Assembly (NCBI GenBank): GCA_007123975.1
Contig: SLFZ01000092.1
Coordinates: 1 to 12,420, forward strand
Origin: Candidatus Izemoplasma sp.
Lineage (GTDB): Bacteria; Bacillota_I; Bacilli_A; Izemoplasmatales; Izemoplasmataceae
Length of the DNA stretch: 12,420 nucleotides
Reading direction: 5' to 3'
The position numbers and the translations under genes are program-made. Positions 1 to 6,442 of this stretch are shown one piece after another. Every line of letters starts with the position of its first letter. The stretch's first letter is position 1. The notes under the pieces were generated by a model. The model had not been told where the DNA came from. It ran no database searches and worked only from the letters and a program-made list of their open reading frames with translations.

Positions 1-758
1 GTGTCAATCCTAACGTCGTTCCCGATGATTTCCAAGATATTGACGTCGCGATGTATGTCACTGATTTTCCGACCTACAATGTCGCCTACGATCGGTTTAC
101 ACGGTATGGCGAGGTTTTAATCATGCAAACCAAGGCCGAACAATCCTTCGACCCAGACGACTTCAACGGCGACATCGCCTTGATTCAGTTTGTGAGTGGA
201 GAACGTCTAGACGTGTCGTTTTGGCCGGTTGAAACGTTCAAAGCGTCGGTAGAGAGCGATTCGCTTTCGGCGGTGTTAATCGACAAAGACGCACGGATAA
301 CACACCGAGTCGTTCCGAGCGAGGCGTCCTATCACGTCACACCGCCAACCGAGAAACTTTTTCAAAGTTGTGTGAAACAGTTCGCCTTTGTCAGTCTTTA
401 CGTCGCCAAAGGCGTGGCTCGCAAGCACTGGGAGTATGCGATCGAGCATGTGCGCATCATGCGTCGCTGCTTGACGGCGATGATCGATTGGTCGCTGACA
501 AAAGACGGCTCGTTCAGCACAGGGAAAAACCATGCGAAGTATGAAAAGTTGCTCGATGCGAAAACCTACGCAGCGTACGTAGACACCTTTCCTCGCGCCA
601 CAAAAGCAAGCATTGAACATGCGTTTCAGACGATGGTCAACCTCTTTGAGACCTACGCGCGTTCCGTTGCGGAGCACCATGGATTCACACACGATAGCGA
701 AGACCTCACACGCATCACCCACATCGCCTTAGGGTGGTTGTGTGCGGGCAATAACTAG
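1..758 (+). CDS. ANT(6)-like aminoglycoside 6-adenylyltransferase family protein, 5' partial
   Basis: The reading frame is open from base 3 and ends at TAG 756-758. About 251 residues are visible, so the N-terminal 30-40 residues of a roughly 285-residue family lie outside the window. The visible start, VNPNVVPDDFQDIDVAMYVT, matches the nucleotidyltransferase core of the AadK/ANT(6) family, which reads NPN..-DxFQDxDI and supplies metal-binding acidic residues. Further family marks are the segment VSLYVAKGVARKHW in the middle and STGKNHAKYEKLL in the C-terminal helical domain. Known members transfer AMP from ATP to streptomycin, but many chromosomal homologues have no shown activity. The usual EFWW patch before YVAKG is replaced by KQFAF, so the acceptor site may differ. 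Codon use resembles the neighbours, giving no sign of recent transfer. The ATG at 51 is internal, not the start. Family assignment is fairly sure; substrate is unknown. Confidence 0.8.
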   Translation, partial: VNPNVVPDDFQDIDVAMYVTDFPTYNVAYDRFTRYGEVLIMQTKAEQSFDPDDFNGDIALIQFVSGERLDVSFWPVETFKASVESDSLSAVLIDKDARITHRVVPSEASYHVTPPTEKLFQSCVKQFAFVSLYVAKGVARKHWEYAIEHVRIMRRCLTAMIDWSLTKDGSFSTGKNHAKYEKLLDAKTYAAYVDTFPRATKASIEHAFQTMVNLFETYARSVAEHHGFTHDSEDLTRITHIALGWLCAGNN

Positions 759-765
759 ACACGCT

Positions 766-799
766 AACCCCTCGCGCTTGCGAAGGGTTTTGCTTTTTA
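766..799 (+). terminator. Intrinsic terminator of the ANT(6)-like gene
   Basis: A 10-bp stem with one mismatch (arms 766-775 and 780-789, loop 776-779) begins 7 nt after the stop codon and runs into a T-rich tract interrupted by GC at 792-793. Confidence 0.75.
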
Positions 800-834
800 T
801 GAGCATCGATAAACCAGCGTGGCTCGCTCTTTTT

Positions 835-865
835 CTGACGATTCAAAGCCTCGATGTGGTACAAT
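835..865 (+). promoter_or_regulatory. Promoter of the Nudix gene
   Basis: The -10 is TACAAT at 860-865, preceded by TGG (857-859), which makes an extended -10. A weak -35, CTGACG at 835-840, lies 19 bp upstream. Transcription would start near 872, upstream of the GGAGGG ribosome binding site at 880-885. Confidence 0.6.
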
Positions 866-891
866 ATAACCAACCGGACGGAGGGAACGCG

Positions 892-1440
892 ATGGATTTG
901 AAAGAAACACGAATAAAACGCATTTCCAAGTATAAAAACGACTTTTTAGAACTGATTGAAGACGACGTACGCCTTCCCGATGGACGCGAGGCCAAACGCG
1001 TCGTCGTGAAGCATGTCGGTGCCGCATCGGCTTTGCCGATCACCGACAACGGTGAGGTCGTGTTGGTGCGTCAACACCGCTACGCCATCGGCCGTGATAG
1101 TTTGGAGATTCCGGCTGGCAAGAAAGATTTTCCCGGGGAACACGGAATGAGCTGTGCTCGGCGAGAGATGATGGAAGAGACGGGGTATGATGCAGCGACG
1201 CTAACGCCGCTATCGAGCATCTATTCGGCCATCGGTTTTTCCGATGAGTTGGTCGAAATCTTTTTAGCGCCCCACGCACGTCCGACCGATTCGCCAGAAG
1301 GTGGCGACGACGATGAGTTCGTCGATGTCGTCATCATGCCGTTTTCAGAAGCGTTAAAGCGCGTCGATACCGGCGAGATTCAAGACGCGAAAACGGTGGT
1401 TGCGTTGCTTGCGGCGGCGCGACATTACCCGTTTGACTAA
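892..1440 (+). CDS. Nudix hydrolase, ADP-ribose pyrophosphatase type
   Basis: A protein of 182 residues, the usual size for NudF-type ADP-ribose pyrophosphatases, which hydrolyse ADP-ribose or similar nucleoside diphosphates to AMP and a sugar phosphate in the cytosol. The Nudix box follows the typical lead-in SLEIPAGK and continues through PGE to CARREMMEETGY, so the metal-binding REMMEE core is intact. There is one extra residue between the box glycine and the first glutamate (GKKDFPGE instead of Gx5E). The start is ATG 892, because GGAGGG ends 6 nt upstream; the in-frame ATG at 742 lies inside the previous gene and upstream of both terminator and promoter. The gene is monocistronic. Its last codons and stop contain the -35 of the antiporter operon. 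The exact substrate cannot be read from the sequence. Confidence 0.88.
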   Translation: MDLKETRIKRISKYKNDFLELIEDDVRLPDGREAKRVVVKHVGAASALPITDNGEVVLVRQHRYAIGRDSLEIPAGKKDFPGEHGMSCARREMMEETGYDAATLTPLSSIYSAIGFSDELVEIFLAPHARPTDSPEGGDDDEFVDVVIMPFSEALKRVDTGEIQDAKTVVALLAAARHYPFD

Positions 1441-1460
1441 AAACGTTTTCATGGTATAAT
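1433..1460 (+). promoter_or_regulatory. Promoter of the Mrp-type antiporter operon
   Basis: A near-consensus pair: TTGACT at 1433-1438, 16-bp spacer, TATAAT at 1455-1460, with TGG (1452-1454) giving an extended -10. The -35 overlaps the final codon and stop of the Nudix gene. Expected start of transcription is near 1467. Confidence 0.75.
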
Positions 1461-1489
1461 ACTGACGTTTAGAATAAGGAAGTGGTCCC

Positions 1490-2017
1490 GTGAAGCCATT
1501 CATGAAAAGCACCCTGCGATTTATCCGCCTACGGTATAAACTGTTTCTGGTGTTGCTCGTTTTCTGGTTTCTCCTGATGTGGGAAATTAGCCTGCAAAGC
1601 GTGCTCGCCGGCTTGTTTATTTGTGGCGTGGTGACCATGATGACACACAACGTGCTATACGACGACAAAGGCTATGTCTATCACTCCGTGAAAATTCGCA
1701 CCATCGTCGTGTACGTCGTGTTTTTGTTTGTTGAGATTTACAAGGCGAGTTTTGTGTATGTCTACAACCTGCTTGCGCACCACTATGAGCCGGTTGTGTT
1801 TGACATTGAACTCGACGTCGAAGACGCCGTGCTCATCGGCATCATTTCAAACTCGATTACCTTGACACCCGGCACCATCACAATCGATACCGACACCGAA
1901 AAACACACGATCACGGTGATGACCATCGCGCCACCTGGTGCGACGGCCGAAGAACTTGAAAAACCGATACGCGAGAAATTTGAACGTTTGCTTAAGCAGA
2001 AGGGGGTACGTCAATGA
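1490..2017 (+). CDS. mrpE: Na+/H+ antiporter subunit E (MrpE/MnhE)
   Basis: A 175-residue membrane subunit of the Mrp/Mnh cation/proton antiporter. Hydrophobic segments lie near residues 16-33, 34-54 and 68-95, followed by a cytosolic C-terminal domain. The conserved MnhE stretch NSITLTPGTITID is near residue 120. The start is GTG 1490, with AAGGA at 1476-1480 nine bases upstream; an in-frame ATG at 1502 is too far from that site. It is the first gene of the operon. Its stop TGA (2015-2017) overlaps the ATG of subunit F. In known Mrp complexes MrpE is a small accessory subunit needed for assembly or full activity. Confidence 0.93.
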   Translation: MKPFMKSTLRFIRLRYKLFLVLLVFWFLLMWEISLQSVLAGLFICGVVTMMTHNVLYDDKGYVYHSVKIRTIVVYVVFLFVEIYKASFVYVYNLLAHHYEPVVFDIELDVEDAVLIGIISNSITLTPGTITIDTDTEKHTITVMTIAPPGATAEELEKPIREKFERLLKQKGVRQ

Positions 2018-2289
2018 CCATTTTTGAATGGTTTGTGCTGTTCACGATGTTTATGTTGATATTGGCGATCCTCGTCAGTTTTATTCGCTTGGTCATCGGC
2101 CCACTGATTTGGGACCGGCTTTTGATGATTAACTTGATCAGCGCCAAGGTCGTCATGTTTATGGCTGTGTACGCAATCTGGGTTGACAGCCTTACGATTA
2201 TGGATATTGCGATCGCCTACGGCATCGTTGGCTTTTTGACGATTACCTTACTTTCGAAATACATCATGACGGGAGGTCGAGAGAAATGA
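2014..2289 (+). CDS. mrpF: Na+/H+ antiporter subunit F (MrpF/MnhF)
   Basis: A 91-residue protein with three hydrophobic segments. It carries the MrpF family pattern R-x-x-x-GPxxxDRL near residues 25-36 (RLVIGPLIWDRLL) and MDIAIAYGIVGFL near residues 63-75. The purine-rich AGAAGGGGG stretch upstream supplies the ribosome binding site. The start overlaps the subunit E stop as ATGA, and the gene's own stop overlaps the subunit G start in the same way, so translation is probably coupled. It is a small integral subunit of the antiporter complex. Confidence 0.93.
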   Translation: MTIFEWFVLFTMFMLILAILVSFIRLVIGPLIWDRLLMINLISAKVVMFMAVYAIWVDSLTIMDIAIAYGIVGFLTITLLSKYIMTGGREK

Positions 2290-2633
2290 TTGTTCCTATC
2301 GTGATTTTACTGACGGTGTCGTGGTTGTTTATCATCTTCGGCATGATCTCGATTTTCCGGTTAAAAAACCTTTACACCCGCATTCTCTCGGCGGCGACCA
2401 TCGATACGGTCGGCTCCTTGACGGTGCTGATTGCGCTTTTGTTGTCACGCATTACAGAGTTTGATTACGTGCTTCGTTTCCTCATGTTGATTGGATTCTT
2501 GCTAATTACAAGCCCCATTAGCAGCCACGTCAACATCCGGAGCGCCTTTTTGACCGGGGTCGACATTCGCCGCATCGAGCCTGAGTCGGTCAAGCAACGC
2601 CGCAAGAAAGAGGAGGAGGATCTGTATGCCTGA
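2286..2633 (+). CDS. mrpG: Na+/H+ antiporter subunit G (MrpG/MnhG)
   Basis: A 115-residue protein with three membrane segments in residues 1-85. It has the family signature F-R-L-x-x-x-Y-T-R followed by ATIDTVGSL (residues 24-44), equivalent to the RLPDxYxRLHAxTxxDTLG pattern of MnhG proteins. The C-terminal tail is highly charged (QRRKKEEE), and its codons double as a run of AGGAGG-like sequence at 2611-2620 that serves as the ribosome binding site of the next gene. The start overlaps the subunit F stop by 4 nt. Confidence 0.92.
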   Translation: MIVPIVILLTVSWLFIIFGMISIFRLKNLYTRILSAATIDTVGSLTVLIALLLSRITEFDYVLRFLMLIGFLLITSPISSHVNIRSAFLTGVDIRRIEPESVKQRRKKEEEDLYA

Positions 2634-3201
2634 TATGCTTGAGATTACCGCATACGCGCTTCAGGTGCTCTTAATCATCATGGCACTCGCCATCGTGACG
2701 CACAAAAACACGGGCACGATCATCGTCTTAATCGCGGTGTTCAGCTTGGTGACGGCGAGCTTGTACGTTATCAACAAAGCCCCCGACGTCGCGATTGCCG
2801 AAGTCGCCATCGGAAGCGCCATCATCCCGCTTATCTACGTCATCAGCATCTCCCGTCAACGAGAGTTTATCGTGCTTGATAAAGCGATGGATGACTTCAT
2901 CATCAGCGACGACGCCTTCACGGGTGTCGGCTACATCTTCCTCAAGCGCTTCACCGACTTTTACCACCTCGAACTCAACATCTCAAACGACGTTCGACTG
3001 TGTTCAGTCGGTCGCGGTCGCGAACAAAAACTGTGCGAAGAGACCAACGTCGACCTGATTGTTTCCAAAGACGAAGAGACCGGAAAATACCTGCTTAAGG
3101 GCAAGCAATCCAATATCTTGATGCACAAGCTCAAGCAGATGGCGCGCGACTACGACACAATTGAAGTCGTGACGTTTAAGGATCGTGATTTCGGTGATTA
3201 A
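2626..3201 (+). CDS. MbhD-like antiporter subunit (MrpA C-terminal part, DUF4040) with an extra soluble C-terminal domain
   Basis: A 191-residue protein. Residues 7-77 form three membrane segments with the motif KAPDVAIAEVAIGSAI (51-66), typical of the MbhD/DUF4040 domain that in full-length MrpA sits near the C-terminus. In the Mbh complexes of archaea this is the separate subunit MbhD, which contributes to the cation or proton path. Residues 78-191 are hydrophilic, with alternating strands and helices (for example NVDLIVSKD at 141-149), and are not part of the basic MbhD domain; I do not recognise them. The start is ATG 2626, 5 nt after AGGAGGAGGA, overlapping the subunit G stop by 8 nt. 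An in-frame ATG at 2635 is less well placed. Subunit identity is confident; the tail's function is unknown. Confidence 0.85.
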   Translation: MPDMLEITAYALQVLLIIMALAIVTHKNTGTIIVLIAVFSLVTASLYVINKAPDVAIAEVAIGSAIIPLIYVISISRQREFIVLDKAMDDFIISDDAFTGVGYIFLKRFTDFYHLELNISNDVRLCSVGRGREQKLCEETNVDLIVSKDEETGKYLLKGKQSNILMHKLKQMARDYDTIEVVTFKDRDFGD

Positions 3202-3886
3202 ACATGTTATCTTGATTGCGATGTTGCTGGCGATTTACGCTGTGTTTACCGTGTCCCTACAAGACCTCGAGCAAATCTATCAAACCAGCGCCGACTATTT
3301 CCGTGAGTTCGGCGTTGACCAAACCGGCTCAAACAACCTTGTCACGGCAATCCTCTTGGACTACCGCTTGTTCGACAGCTTGTTTGAAGCAGGCATTCTT
3401 CTGATTGCCGTCTCCGGCATCATTTGGATTAGCAAACACGACATCGAAGAAAAAAACGCACGCTTCATGCTGGATAAGTTTAAGACGCCAGATTTGTTTG
3501 TGACCTTCAGCCGCCTCGTCTATCCACTGATGCTGGCGTTTGGGTTTTACATCATCATCAACGGCCACGTCTCGCCGGGTGGAGGTTTCCAAGGTGGCGC
3601 AATCGTTGCCACAGCGATTTTGATTCTTTACTACATCGACGCCGATAAAGAAACCAACATCGGCATGATTGTCACCGTTGAGAAATTTCTGTACCTGACC
3701 ATACTCATCATCGCCTCACTAAGCATCTTTACCCGAGGCACCTTCTTTACCAACGTTTTCCCCTACGAAACCTCTTCGACATCCACGCAAGTCATTTACC
3801 TCGTTACCTTGAACATCCTCATTGGCTTTAAGGTTGCGCTAGGGCTCTGGGCTATCTTCACGGCCTTTTTGAAGGAGGGTCGCTAA
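3194..3886 (+). CDS. mrpB: Na+/H+ antiporter subunit B (MrpB/MnhB) fused to an N-terminal MbhE-like segment
   Basis: A protein of about 230 residues. The first ~90 residues hold two hydrophobic segments and the pattern GSNNLV...LDYRLFDSLFE (about 45-65). This is the extreme C-terminal (MbhE) part of MrpA, usually seen as N-V-V-N-x-I-L-V-D-F-R-x-x-D-T-x-x-E. The rest is a standard MnhB domain, with HVSPGGGFQGG at about 125-135 and four membrane segments. So this gene combines what archaeal Mbh operons encode as MbhE and MbhF. AAGGA (3178-3182) is 11 nt before GTG 3194 but only 2 nt before GTG 3185, so I prefer 3194; 3185 would add three residues. It overlaps the previous gene by 8 nt. Confidence 0.9.
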   Translation: MIKHVILIAMLLAIYAVFTVSLQDLEQIYQTSADYFREFGVDQTGSNNLVTAILLDYRLFDSLFEAGILLIAVSGIIWISKHDIEEKNARFMLDKFKTPDLFVTFSRLVYPLMLAFGFYIIINGHVSPGGGFQGGAIVATAILILYYIDADKETNIGMIVTVEKFLYLTILIIASLSIFTRGTFFTNVFPYETSSTSTQVIYLVTLNILIGFKVALGLWAIFTAFLKEGR

Positions 3887-4222
3887 ATGGATCCGATGTT
3901 GACGTTTCTCGTCATCCTGATTGGGATGTATGGGCTATCAACCAGCAAAAACATCATCAAGAGCGTCTTCAGCGTCACGATTATCGAATCGGGCGTTATT
4001 TTGCTGTTTTTGAACCTCGGAAACTGGCAAGGCGGCTCGATCCCGATCATCAACGGCGCCGCTGATTTGATTGCCGACCCGCTGCCGCAAGCGCTCATGA
4101 TCACCACCATCGTCATCGGCTCCACCGTGACGGCGCTTGCGCTGATGCTTTGTATTAAAGTGTTCCATCATTACGGAACCGTTGAATGGCGCGAGATTTT
4201 GCGTCGTGGAGAAGGTAAATAA
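3887..4222 (+). CDS. mrpC: Na+/H+ antiporter subunit C (MrpC/MnhC, NuoK-like)
   Basis: A 111-residue protein with three membrane segments, homologous to the NuoK subunit of complex I. Visible family marks are YGLSTSKNIIKSVFSVTIIESGV near the N-terminus, with the conserved membrane glutamate, and DPLPQALMITTIVIG near residues 64-78. AAGGAGGG at 3872-3879 precedes the ATG, which directly abuts the subunit B stop codon. The last stop base is shared with the first base of the subunit D start. Confidence 0.94.
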   Translation: MDPMLTFLVILIGMYGLSTSKNIIKSVFSVTIIESGVILLFLNLGNWQGGSIPIINGAADLIADPLPQALMITTIVIGSTVTALALMLCIKVFHHYGTVEWREILRRGEGK

Positions 4223-5829
4223 TGCATTTCATTCCGGTGTATTTGATCTTCGTCCCCGTGTTGGCGGCGCTCTTCATTTATGTGTTTAAAAGCCGCCACA
4301 TGAACTGGTTGGCCCTGGCCGCACAAGCAGTCCTTACCGTCTTGCTTGTGCTTTATTACCGTGAGTTTAGTGGCCAATACGAAAACACACTTATTGTGTT
4401 TGGGGGATGGAACGATCGCATCGGCATCAGCCTCGTGAACGACGAAATCAGCATGTCGTTCATGTTTTTAACTGTCTTCAGCTGGTGGATGGTGTTGATA
4501 TACACCTTTGAACAAGGAAAAACAAACCACAACTTCCTTTTCTTTTTGATGTTTTTAGAAGGCGTTTTCCTCGCCTTGCTTCAAACCAATGATCTCTTCA
4601 ACATGTTTGTTTTCATTGAGCTTTTGTCGATTTTGGTCGCCGTCCTCATCGCCTTTAAAAAGACTGGCGACGCCTTCCGTGCCGGGCTATATTATCTCGT
4701 CATCAGCAAAGCCGCGATGATGATGTTTCTGTTGTCAATCATCTTGGTCTACAACAGTTTCGGCACGATAAACATCCTGCTTGTGCGCGAGGCGATGCAA
4801 TCGACGGATTCGCTTACTGTTGTTCGATTATCGTATGTCTTGTTTATGGTTGCGGTGATGGTCAAAAGCGCCTTCGTGCCGCTTTATTCCTGGCTCCCAC
4901 GGGCACATGGCGTCGCCGAAAGCGGCATTAGCGCACTTTTGAGTGGGCTCGTGGTAAAGGGAGGGCTTTACCTCTTTATTCGTTTGAATCAGATGTATGA
5001 GTACGCCAACCTCAACTACGCCGATTTCTTTTACTGGATTGGGGCCTTGACTGCGGTGGTTGGCGTGATGTTCGCGCTAAGCCAAAAAGACATGAAGCAA
5101 ATTCTCGCCTACCACACCATCAGCCAAATCGGCATCGTCATGATGGGGCTGTCAAAACTCCACGACCCCGACATGTTCATCGGCGGGTTCTTACACATTT
5201 TCAACCACGCGCTCTTTAAGAGCTTGCTTTTCTTGGGCGCCGGGGTTATCATCAGCGCCTACCGCACCAAGAAAGTTACCGACATTCGCGGTGTGATGCG
5301 CACGATGCCCTTTGTGAGCGTCTTTATGATTATCGGGATGCTATCGATCACCGGCGCGCCGTTTTTTAACGGCTTCATCTCCAAGTCGATTATCAAGTAC
5401 GGCATTGTCGATTCGGGCATCCGGTATTGGATTCTCTTCGTCGTCAACATCGGCACGGCGACGTCGTTTATCAAGATGAGTCAAATCTTCTTCGGTCCAA
5501 AAACGATGACCATCCGCATCCGCAAACCACTGAAAAATTTCGCGTTGATGAGTTTGGCGTTTGCTTGCGTCATGCTGGGGAACTTCTATATCCCGATTAG
5601 CGAAGGATTTTTCGGATTCCGTGTCCAATACATTGATATCGGCACGTGGGCGAACTTCTTTGATTATTTCTTAGCGTTAACTATCGGGTATGTGTTTTAT
5701 CGCTTCGTCATCGCTCCCGACCCGGTGCCGGTGCGCTACATTCGCGAACATAAAATGACGTTCCAACAGGCAAACTATCTGTTTGTGGTGATGATTGTTG
5801 TGTTGCTGACGGTCTTTGTTTGGTGGTAA
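4222..5829 (+). CDS. mrpD: Na+/H+ antiporter subunit D (MrpD/MnhD, proton-translocating ND5/NuoM-like subunit)
   Basis: A 535-residue polytopic membrane protein of the proton-conducting quinone oxidoreductase/Mrp family, with about 14 hydrophobic segments. The residues of the ion channel are present: membrane glutamate E133 in NMFVFIELLSI, lysine K215 in VKSAFVPLYSWLP, K246 in VVKGGLY, the QKDMKQILAYHTISQIG segment (288-304) and HIFNHALFKSLLF (325-337) with K333. Because this operon lacks the ND5-like part of MrpA, MrpD is the only complete antiporter-like subunit encoded here. A GGAGAAGG site lies 7-14 nt upstream, and the start overlaps the subunit C stop by one base. A terminator follows at once, so this is the last gene and no hydrogenase or dehydrogenase genes follow. 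Confidence 0.95.
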   Translation: MHFIPVYLIFVPVLAALFIYVFKSRHMNWLALAAQAVLTVLLVLYYREFSGQYENTLIVFGGWNDRIGISLVNDEISMSFMFLTVFSWWMVLIYTFEQGKTNHNFLFFLMFLEGVFLALLQTNDLFNMFVFIELLSILVAVLIAFKKTGDAFRAGLYYLVISKAAMMMFLLSIILVYNSFGTINILLVREAMQSTDSLTVVRLSYVLFMVAVMVKSAFVPLYSWLPRAHGVAESGISALLSGLVVKGGLYLFIRLNQMYEYANLNYADFFYWIGALTAVVGVMFALSQKDMKQILAYHTISQIGIVMMGLSKLHDPDMFIGGFLHIFNHALFKSLLFLGAGVIISAYRTKKVTDIRGVMRTMPFVSVFMIIGMLSITGAPFFNGFISKSIIKYGIVDSGIRYWILFVVNIGTATSFIKMSQIFFGPKTMTIRIRKPLKNFALMSLAFACVMLGNFYIPISEGFFGFRVQYIDIGTWANFFDYFLALTIGYVFYRFVIAPDPVPVRYIREHKMTFQQANYLFVVMIVVLLTVFVWW

Positions 5830-5832
5830 AAG

Positions 5833-5862
5833 AAATCCGCTTGTGAGCGGATTTTATTTTTT
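5833..5862 (+). terminator. Intrinsic terminator of the antiporter operon
   Basis: A perfect 9-bp stem (AAATCCGCT at 5833-5841 with its complement at 5846-5854, loop TGTG) is followed by a T-rich tract to 5862. It starts 3 nt after the mrpD stop. Confidence 0.9.
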
Positions 5863-5884
5863 GAGCAACACAAGCGATGTTTGG

Positions 5885-5893
5885 TGTTATAAT
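5885..5893 (+). promoter_or_regulatory. Extended -10 promoter of the PH-domain gene
   Basis: TGT followed by TATAAT (5888-5893) forms an extended -10. The best -35-like hexamer, TTGAGC at 5861-5866, is 21 bp away and overlaps the preceding T tract, so it is doubtful. Confidence 0.6.
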
Positions 5894-5918
5894 GGGGGTA
5901 ACAAACGGGGGTGGTTAT

Positions 5919-6395
5919 GTGAAAATAACCGAAGCGAATATTCTCACGACGAAAACATCCCGGTGGATGGCGTTCGCCGCCCTGGGGAAACTGCCGATGA
6001 TCATTCTCTTGGCCTTAGCGGTCGGAAGCGGTGTCGGGTACTTGGTGTATGACGACATGCTGCTGTATGCGCTGGCCGGGTTTGGTGGGATTTACCTGCT
6101 GATTTTTCTGGCGCTTCTGTTTGGCATGCGCAAGGAACGCGTCGAACTCACCAACCAACGCATCATCGTCAAACGTCGTATTGGCGCGGTGCGCAAAACG
6201 ATTTTCATCCCGCTCAACCACGTGTCAATCTACGATGTCACGCGCACCAAGATGGGACGAAGACTCGGGTTTGGAACGATTGCCATTTACGCGTCGTCCA
6301 ACCAAAAAGTCGAACTGATGAGCCTCGCAAAAATCGAGGACTTACAAGAAGGCATTCATCTACAACTCACCAAACAATGGCGGATGGTCGATTAA
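5919..6395 (+). CDS. Membrane protein with bacterial PH domain (YdbS/YdbT-like, bPH_2)
   Basis: A protein of 158 residues. Two hydrophobic segments (about 25-43 and 47-69) are followed by a cytosolic bacterial Pleckstrin-homology-like domain of the YdbS/YdbT type (about 74-147). That domain has the pattern ELTNQRIIVKRRIG, then IPLNHVSIYDVTRT, then GFGTIAIY, typical of bPH_2 proteins. Function in this family is poorly known; it is probably membrane-associated. The start is GTG 5919, because the GGGGGTGG site at 5907-5914 is well spaced and because the upstream in-frame ATG at 5877 precedes the promoter -10. The gene is monocistronic, and its last codons form one arm of its terminator. Confidence 0.8.
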   Translation: MKITEANILTTKTSRWMAFAALGKLPMIILLALAVGSGVGYLVYDDMLLYALAGFGGIYLLIFLALLFGMRKERVELTNQRIIVKRRIGAVRKTIFIPLNHVSIYDVTRTKMGRRLGFGTIAIYASSNQKVELMSLAKIEDLQEGIHLQLTKQWRMVD

Positions 6396-6409
6396 CGACC
6401 ATCCTTTTT
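6382..6409 (+). terminator. Terminator overlapping the stop codon of the PH-domain gene
   Basis: A perfect 9-bp stem (GGATGGTCG at 6382-6390, complement at 6396-6404) is followed by TTTTT. The TAA stop (6393-6395) lies in the 5-nt loop, so the 5' arm is coding sequence. Confidence 0.85.
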
Positions 6410-6415
6410 CTTGAA

Positions 6416-6439
6416 AAAAGAAGGCCGAGGCCTTCTTTT
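6416..6439 (-). terminator. Intrinsic terminator of the CYTH gene (structurally bidirectional)
   Basis: A stem of up to 11 bp (AAAAGAAGGCC at 6416-6426, complement at 6429-6439) sits 3 nt past the stop of the minus-strand CYTH gene, and the A-rich arm gives a U tract on that strand. It could also back up the plus-strand terminator just before it. Confidence 0.8.
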
Positions 6440-6442
6440 ACG

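Noticed and set aside
276..722. 148-codon minus-strand frame opposite the ANT(6)-like gene
   Set aside because: Shadow of the real gene: no ribosome binding site, no promoter and no recognisable protein pattern.
742..891. N-terminal extension of the Nudix frame to an ATG at 742
   Set aside because: It overlaps the previous gene and runs through a terminator and the promoter; the GGAGGG site selects ATG 892.
5867..5888. Inverted AACAC/GTGTT near the PH-domain gene promoter as a possible operator
   Set aside because: Only 5 bp per arm with a 12-nt gap; expected by chance.
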